Shown: positions 58,196-64,000 of the stretch, in pieces | Numbering within the stretch: the first letter of the stretch is position 1 | Layout of the letters: each line of letters begins with the position of its first letter | From: Cryptomeria japonica | Taxonomy: Eukaryota > Streptophyta > Pinopsida > Cupressales > Cupressaceae | Length of the DNA stretch: 64,000 nt | Reading direction: 5' to 3' | NCBI RefSeq assembly: GCF_030272615.1 | Contig: NC_081406.1 | Location: 484,623,900-484,687,899 of the forward strand | Made by a program: the position numbers and the translations under genes | Notes under the pieces: model-generated | The model's input: only the letters and a program-made list of their open reading frames with translations | The model's database searches: none | Told to the model about the DNA's origin: nothing

Positions 58196-59462
58196 TCACC
58201 ACCATAATATCCTACATCTCCTCCATATCCATATCTATCATCCCCTCCATCTCTACCATCATATCCACCCCCACCTCCTCTCCCCCCACCATCCCTCGGT
58301 CATCTAGGGGCTCTATGTCATGGCCTCTCATCAAGACACATCAATCTAGGAAACCTATGTGCAGTAAAATATATGGCATACTCGACTGCCATCCTATTAT
58401 CTATCATACCTGGTAAGTAATCCCAATCTAGTAGCCCCAATGATAGGTACTCTACACACGCCTGCTCATATGCAATAGAGGGCCCCCAAGTAACCACATC
58501 CAGTCTCTTGTGAGCATAATGGGTTATACCCTGTTGTATCCCCTATACACTACCATACTATCTCAACATCCTCATACAAAGGAATCACTTGATAACACAG
58601 GGTGTAGATCCGATTAAGTATCAAGTCAAGAATACATAAGGAATCTCCATTGAATCCTTAGGCTAGATCTCACAATCTTTTTATGGTCTCCATATCACTG
58701 TATCTAGATCATCTAGTGCTCATTGCCAATACTCCAATTTACCCAACTTTCACTAGACAATGATGTCTGGATATCCATGCACGTAGAGCCTACCTATAGG
58801 TCTATCTTTGTCATCCAATGGTCGTGTGATAGGTAGATTCTCCCAAACCATATCTAGAGAGCTTTCACCCCTGCTGATAATCTGACTAATCCTTAGTACA
58901 CTACTCAGCACAAGTCATAATACATGTAGGCCAACATACATGATCCCCATGCAAATTGAGTCCCCTATGTCACCAACTACTCAAGAAGACAACCCCATCC
59001 AATAGATAATCTCTTTGACTTATGATTAGGACAAAGCAACCCTCCGACGAATCTGGTGAGCACAGTAAGTAGTGTGGCATAACCTAGATCTAGCATCTCC
59101 TACCACGCGATGTTGTATCCACCAATCTCATCATCATCAAACACTCTGTGAATTGCATCTATCCCACCCTGCTCACTAAGATGATAATACACTAGCTCTC
59201 CCATCATGAGGATGCACAGTATCTGATACACATCCTTAGGTGTTAGTGTCATCTTGCCAGTCGGTATGTGGAAAGTATTGTGCTCACTATGCCAACACTT
59301 TGCCAATGCTATCAATAATCCCCGATTAATCAAAGTTCGGGGCATATCAAGAAGGGAAGATAAACCACACCTATCAATGTGGTCTCACTCTGCCTAGATA
59401 AGGCAAGGTATCAACATCCATGTCTTTGGGAATTGCTCCTAAGACTGAAGAACACTAAAGGT
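58196..59462 (-). pseudogene. Antisense plant mobile domain (PMD) ORF in Gypsy-D
   Basis: Minus strand. It begins near 59462 with ETFSVLQS and, after stops, has RCGLSSLLDMPRTLINRGLL then IALAKCWHSEHNTFHIPTGK and MTLTPKDVYQIL (59380-59220). This matches the start of the plant mobile domain, in which an R/K-x-W-x-x-E-T/N-x-T-F-H-x-P-x-G-E-M-T block is diagnostic. Further on come DMVWENLPITRPLDDKDRPI, YAHKRLDVVTWGPSIAYEQA and, at 58320-58200, an RG-rich tail (RDGGGRGGGGGYDGRDGG). At least twelve stops, many where Trp is expected, kill it. PMD occurs in host genes, MULE elements and as accessory ORF in Tat-lineage gypsy elements. The location between pol and 3' LTR, antisense, fits the last. Confidence 0.7.
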
Positions 59463-59990
59463 CTCCTGCAATCAAATCATATCATCATATCAGTATCTCA
59501 ATTTATCTATCAATTAAATCAATGTCTTATGAGTATATTTTTTCTCACTTGAGATTTCTATCAAATCTTGTTGAGCCCCTATCAATGATGCTCATCTATC
59601 GTGAGGTCATTATCAGTCCTATCTCATCTGGCATGCAAATCAAGATAATCAAAACTGATCATCAAATTTTGTCAATCAGCAGTATCTAATTTTATCAATT
59701 TGATACTTAATCAAATCTATCTTACCCTATCAAAATCAATCAAAATAAAAAATCCAATCAAATTGGCAGCATTTCATTGCCTTTATCAAAAATCATGATG
59801 TTTGGGGGTAGAGGAGCAGCAAAAAATTTATTGAAATCATCATCAACAATTTCAGAGTCGCAAAATTGAAAAATCAATTCAAAATCCAATAATCACATCA
59901 AATAATCAAAAAATCAATTCAAAAATCAAATAATCAAAAAAACAATTCAAAAATTAAAAAAATCAGAAAATTCATTTAAAAAAAACAACT
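59463..59990 (-). other. Possible intron or leader of the antisense ORF
   Basis: On the minus strand a good splice-acceptor-like ATTTGATTGCAG precedes the first PMD codons at 59462, and CAAGTGAG near 59545 could be a donor. Between them the sequence is AT-rich and non-coding. From 59660 to 59990 it is a run of TCAAAAAATC-type low complexity. Splicing is a guess from the consensus only. Confidence 0.3.
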
Positions 59991-60234
59991 TAAATCGAAA
60001 AAAAAAAAATCTTGCATAAAGTGATGGTTGTGGCACAAGCAAGGCCCATTGTGGCACTCGCGAGGTCCGCGGTGACGTCGACGGTGCCTGTGGCATCGAC
60101 AATGTCTGTAGCGACATCGACAACGTTTGCGATGGCACCAACTGTGCTGGTCATGGTGGCTCCGACGATGCCCACTGTGGTGCCACTGCACCCCCCCCCC
60201 CCCCCTCCCCCCCCCCCCAAAAAAAAAAAAAAAA
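59991..60234 (-). other. GC-rich block with homopolymer run
   Basis: An isolated GC-rich block in AT-rich surroundings. At 60012-60180 it has GTGGC/GACG words with about 18-24 bp spacing; both strands are open, giving Val/Thr/Ala-rich (plus) or Val-Asp-Ala-Thr-rich (minus) low-complexity peptides. It is bordered by a run of 15 C, one T and 12 C (60191-60218) followed directly by 16 A (60219-60234). On the minus strand the run would encode poly-Gly. It might be a first exon of the antisense ORF, but support is weak. Confidence 0.4.
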
Positions 60235-61106
60235 GATAATTTACATAGAATTTATATTTTTAAATTTGAGAAATTTGAAAAAATAAAATAAAATGTAACA
60301 AATTTTTAATATTTTTGAAAAAAATGCCACCAACCCATTTTGTAACATGAAAAACCTAGTAGGAAAATGCAATAATTTTTCAAACCCATGTGCGAAAAAT
60401 GCTAAAAAAATGATTTTTTTCTAAAACTGGTTAAATTTTTCAAAAATCAACTAAAAATTAAACAAAGCTAGGTTTTCTTGAAGTACGTATCGATGGACCA
60501 TAGGCTGTGGGATGCTCATGTCGCTGAACTTGTTCAAACCTGTGCTGGTGGTATGGGATCGCCATTTTCCTCCTCCTGGGCAAATTTTCAAACAACTCAA
60601 ATGTACAAATGAAGAGTGGTAAAAGGAAATTCACCTTTTTAAACTCACAATGGGGCATTTAGGTGGGATTTTTATTCCTTACTTTTAAATATTTAAACAA
60701 CTAATTAGCTTGGTAGGGCAACATTTTCAAATTTATTATCGGGAAATGAATTAGATCAACTCTGAAAATATCTAAAAATCTGAAAATCATTAACAATCAG
60801 AAAAAAAAAGAGAAAAATTTCAAAAATATCAAAAAAATTAAAAAATCGCAAAAAATTCAACAATATCAAAAAATTATTGGATTCATCCCCTGAGGGGGCT
60901 TCCTCGCATCGTAATCTATCAATAAATGTTTGGGGCATCATATCAAGATTTATCATCTCAAAATCAAAACAGCATCATATCGAGATTTATCATCTCGAAT
61001 CAAATTAGTATCATACCGAAACCGAATCTGCGTCCTATTGAGATCAATACCACCAATATCATCAATCGAGTTTTCATTGAACCAACGTGTCATCACACAT
61101 CGCTTT
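60235..61106. other. Gypsy-D 3' untranslated region
   Basis: AT-rich. The minus strand has a 66-codon frame at 60658-60458 (RRRKMAIPYHQHRFEQVQRH) in a less AT-rich patch, possibly exonic for the antisense ORF but unrecognised. Near 60926-61080 a unit of about 45 bp (CATCATATC-A/G-AGATTTATCATCTC) is repeated two to three times. The purine tract of the element follows. Confidence 0.45.
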
Positions 61107-61120
61107 AAAGAGGGACAAAA
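61107..61120 (+). other. Gypsy-D polypurine tract
   Basis: AAAGAGGGACAAAA immediately before the 3' LTR start TGTATACACC. Confidence 0.75.
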
Positions 61121-62148
61121 TGTATACACCTAAAAATGGTTTGAAGATAATTAATTAAATACAAAGTTATTTAATTAATCCCCCTTCCCAATTAATTGAA
61201 TTCACAAGCAATTTGATTAATTTCCCTATTCATCTACTAGTAAATAAATCTACATGATTTATTTATATAGTTCATTTCATATCCCCTTTTGGTTAATTTA
61301 TCTAAATTAATTAGTCCTCCCCCCATTTAAATTCATTCTTCTAATCTCATAATTAGTTAAAACAAATCAATCATGATTTGTTGAAAACAATTCTTTTTTT
61401 AAAAATTTGAATTTCTAAATTCAAATGAGCACATGGCTCCTAACTTTTAACCACCTATCCTAAACACCCCCCCTAACCTAACCCATTCCATCTAATCCTA
61501 GGTTTAACTAACCCTATCTTATGTTGCACCTCCTAACCTCTTATGGGTTGGATATTCTCCCCTTGAGACACATGGCACTTTTTCCACATGTCTCCTCCCT
61601 TGGACACTTGCCCTCTCATGAGAAAGGTTCCTTGACACTTGTCACCATAGATATGATAAGTGTCCCTTCCTCCAACCTCTTCTCCAACTTCCTCAATCTT
61701 GGCCCTTGGTATCTTTAGATCAAATCTGGACTGTCGATTCTTGCCACCTCAGCTTTGGCCTTGGAATTCCTATAAATACCCCTCATGTTGGAGTAATAAA
61801 ATATCCCTTGCATCCTAGATTTTAGCATCATTACTATAGGCATTTTTATTTCAATCATCTAGTATAATTAGCATTTTGGATTAATCATGCATACAATCAT
61901 GCATTTCATATCATTTGCATAATCATGAAGTAGCTACTCAACTCTTGAGTTGCCACTTTGGAGGTCATTGCTCCGCTGAGAGCCAACAATCCAACACCTT
62001 CAAGGTCCTCAAGAATAGAGGAAGATGGGACATCTCAAAGGAGCTTTTGGTTTTCTTTTGTTTATCTTTCAATTTGCTTCATAATTTCATTATATTATCT
62101 CATCTATGTGTATGCTTGCTTTCATTGAACCATATTTTTAGCATCACA
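61121..62148 (+). mobile_element. Gypsy-D 3' LTR
   Basis: A 1028-bp partner of 18311-19321, with the same TGTATACACC start and TTAGCATCACA end. Copia-A RT resumes directly after it at 62149 with the target copy AGTTC. It has an intact TATA-like TATAAATACC at 61771-61780. Confidence 0.85.
61771..61780 (+). promoter_or_regulatory. TATA-like promoter core in Gypsy-D 3' LTR
   Basis: TATAAATACC about 377 bp from the LTR end. The 5' LTR has ACAAATACC at the matching site. It is the only TATA-like match in this AT-moderate part of the LTR. Confidence 0.45.
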
Positions 62149-62474
62149 AGTTCCAATTACATTCTTATCCTTAGCTCTGAGAACTAAAATCCATGTATTA
62201 TTATTTTTAATATGATTCAATTCTTCTTCCATATCTTTAACCCAATTTACATCTTTACAAGCTTCACTAACATCTTTAGGTTCAATCTTAGAAATCAAGC
62301 AATACTCTTCAGCAATTCTTATCACCTATTATCTAATTATTTGAATGATTTAACCTTACATACCTGGGAGTCTTAGGATTTTCTTCATTTTTAGACTCTT
62401 GACCTCTTTCTTTTGCACCAACACTTGCACCTTCTCCATTCTCAGGCTTTTCTGTAACAATCTGCACTTGATTT
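62149..62474 (-). pseudogene. Copia-A pol, linker and RT start
   Basis: The minus strand encodes VQIVTEKPENGEGASVGAKE (linker between integrase and RT), then RYVRLNHS, and from 62325 EEYCLISKIEPKDVSEACKD with VNWVKDMEEELNHIKNNNTW and KDKNVIGT. That is the conserved start of Ty1/copia RT. A frame break lies around 62330. NVIGT joins in frame to the RT part ending at 18310 across the Gypsy-D complex. Confidence 0.85.
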
Positions 62475-63617
62475 TGTTGGATATTAGAGTTGTTGGAATG
62501 TGTTGTTGTTATTGATGTCAACATCCTATGTTGCAGAGAATTGAGTTGGTTTGGTTGCAGATATGCTGATGTGGATTAATGGGTTTTGAGATACTTATCT
62601 CTAATTGATTTAGTATGAGTTTTAGTGTTCTAGAAGGTGTTTTGATCAAGGTATGTGATCTGGTGTAGTGATTGGTTTTTCTATTGGTTCTGTACTGTAG
62701 AGTTGTGATTTCTAGTGTGTTCTACTCTAGAATTGATTCTTTATGTTGTGCATATTTTGGATAGTGTTTGGGATGTTCATGTGTGTCCTCAGTTTGGGTG
62801 GTTCATGATTTGGAACTTCACAAGTGTATCTTTTAGTTTTTGTTGGTATTCTTGAGCTTCGGTGATGAAATAATGATGATTCATGTTATGGATGATCTTT
62901 GTGCTATATTCGGTGGTGTTGTGTATTTTAGGATTTAATTTGAGTCCATGTTATGTCCTTTCCAACAATGTATTGGTCCGCATATTGATTTATGTATCGT
63001 GTGATGTAATTTTTTAATTAGGTCTTATTTGTTGAGCCAACCTTGAGGTTAAGGTTGATGAATTGTATAAATACATGTAATATTCATTTCCGAGATGTAA
63101 TTTTCATGTGTGAATATTGTTTTGATCCTTTAGTAGTAGAGGAGATAAGTGAAGAAGTGTAAAAGAGTGTGCAGAGGTGTGAAGAGGAGAGTTTAAGTAT
63201 ATGTGCTTAACCAGAATTATGATCAAGCATTTGGAGATGTTATTCCTTCAATTCATGTAATCTAGATTGTTGTCTGATCTTTATAAGGCAGTGAGCTTTC
63301 CTATGGTTTTAGCCCTTTATTGTTTTTGAGGAGTGAGCTCTAGGAAGTGTACATGAATGCATGTGCATTCCCCATTGTAATATTTACACATACTACTATA
63401 GAGTAGCATCATATTGTGGGTAGGTTCCCACCATGGTTTTTAACTTGACTAGGTTTTCCATATTAAAAATCCATGTGTTATGTATGTTGTTGATGTGGTG
63501 TTTAGTTTTTCTATTACTCTTCTTGATCAGATTTGAAGTTAAGGTTAATTTGGTTGACTTTGATGAAAACGTATTCACCCCCCACCTCTTAGTTTTCCTA
63601 CATAGATGTTGCCAACA
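62475..63617 (+). mobile_element. Solo LTR of the Copia-A family, opposite orientation
   Basis: A 1143-bp LTR from TGTTGGATATTAG to GTTGCCAACA, flanked by GATTT (62470-62474) and GATTC (63618-63622). Leaving it out with one target copy restores a continuous copia linker frame (KVQN-stop-NQVQIV). Start, middle (GGTTCCCACCATGGTTTT) and end align with the Copia-A 3' LTR at 10330-11581 read on the minus strand. A relative thus inserted in reverse orientation and was reduced to a solo LTR. Confidence 0.8.
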
Positions 63618-64000
63618 GATTCTAGTTCTGCACTTTCTTTCCTTTATCTACATTGACATCCTAATAATCTAAATCATATCCACAAGATCTGATTTGCTTC
63701 TCATTTCCTTCATCATCCTTCACATTAGCACTGTCAACTATCTTCCTCAATCTCTTACTATAGCACCAATATGCTTTACTCTTAGTAGAATAACCAAGAA
63801 AGATTACTTTATCACTTCTGGCATCAAATTTCCCTAGATCTTCATCTCTTTTAATATAGCATTTACTACCAAAAATTCTATAATATCTAACTATAGGAAC
63901 ATGACCAAACCATAACTCATAAGGATTCTTATTAGTATCACCTTTGATATGCACCCAGTTAAAGGTATATACTGCAATACTCACAACTTCTCTTCAATAG
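63618..64000 (-). pseudogene. Copia-A pol, integrase C-terminal part (continues outside window)
   Basis: The minus-strand frame 63984-63661 has VSIAVYTFN-type wording (SIAVYTFNWVHIKGDTNKNP), YELWFGHVP, FGSKCYIKRDED, GKFDARSDKVIFLGYSTKSK and AYWCYSKRLRKIV. This is the C-terminal region of Ty1/copia integrase (the PYELWFGHxP and FLGYS motifs are diagnostic). It is open for 107 codons here. The catalytic core, protease, gag and 5' LTR lie to the right of the window. A TAG follows the DLDY motif at about 63665. Confidence 0.85.

Noticed and set aside
60012-60239. 75-codon Val/Thr/Ala-rich plus-strand frame ending in poly-Pro and poly-Lys
   Set aside because: Low-complexity reading of a GC-rich block and a homopolymer run; no independent support.

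Overview
The window is a stretch of a large plant nuclear genome made almost entirely of nested retrotransposons. I see no host protein-coding gene and no host RNA gene. The plant assignment rests on Ty1/copia elements with a UBN2-type Gag, Ty3/gypsy elements of the Tat/Athila and chromovirus types, an antisense plant-mobile-domain (PMD) ORF and an L1-type LINE. The density of old, stop-ridden elements and the very long LTRs fit a gymnosperm-sized genome, but that last step is inference.

Outer layer, left to right: a 4.3-kb LTR-like unit (family X, 1-4263) abuts a decayed L1-type LINE (4264-about 9950). The LINE is split by a solo LTR (4957-5910). Next is a minus-strand copia element (Copia-A) whose 3' LTR is at 10330-11581 and whose pol runs past the right edge. 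Its pol is cut into pieces at 11940-12065, 16196-17013, 17257-17381, 17968-18310, 62149-62474 and 63618-64000. The cutters are a second family-X unit (12066-16195, exact 5-bp duplication), a LINE 3' tail (17014-17256), an unidentified insert (about 17382-17967), a 43.8-kb gypsy complex (18311-62148) and a solo LTR of Copia-A's own family in opposite orientation (62475-63617). Three of these junctions can be closed in reading frame.

Inside the 43.8-kb complex the outer element (Gypsy-D, LTRs 18311-19321 and 61121-62148) keeps a primer-binding site, a leader with 21-bp tandem repeats, a decayed integrase at 53424-54770 that is probably its own, an antisense PMD ORF near its 3' end and a polypurine tract. 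It was invaded by: a young element with only Gag and a protease-like domain (TRGAG-F, 20423-28248, exact duplication); a copia 5' half (Copia-G, 28384-30539); a minus-strand Tat/Athila-clade gypsy (Gypsy-H, 30540-45915) with an extra ORF of about 1.2 kb of codons after pol; a pol-less copia-type element with its own giant extra ORF (Copia-I, 33988-40604) inserted in that ORF; a chromodomain gypsy (Gypsy-J, 45912-about 52080); and a truncated LTR (52080-53423).

Nothing here looks able to move by itself: every pol is interrupted. The best preserved element, TRGAG-F, has one in-frame stop and no reverse transcriptase, so it would need proteins from a partner. The most interesting material is the accessory, non-replicative coding capacity (sense ORFs in H and I, antisense PMD ORF in D), the 21-bp (seven-codon) repeat arrays in unrelated elements, and the bias of nonsense mutations in Gypsy-J toward CHG-type cytosine contexts.
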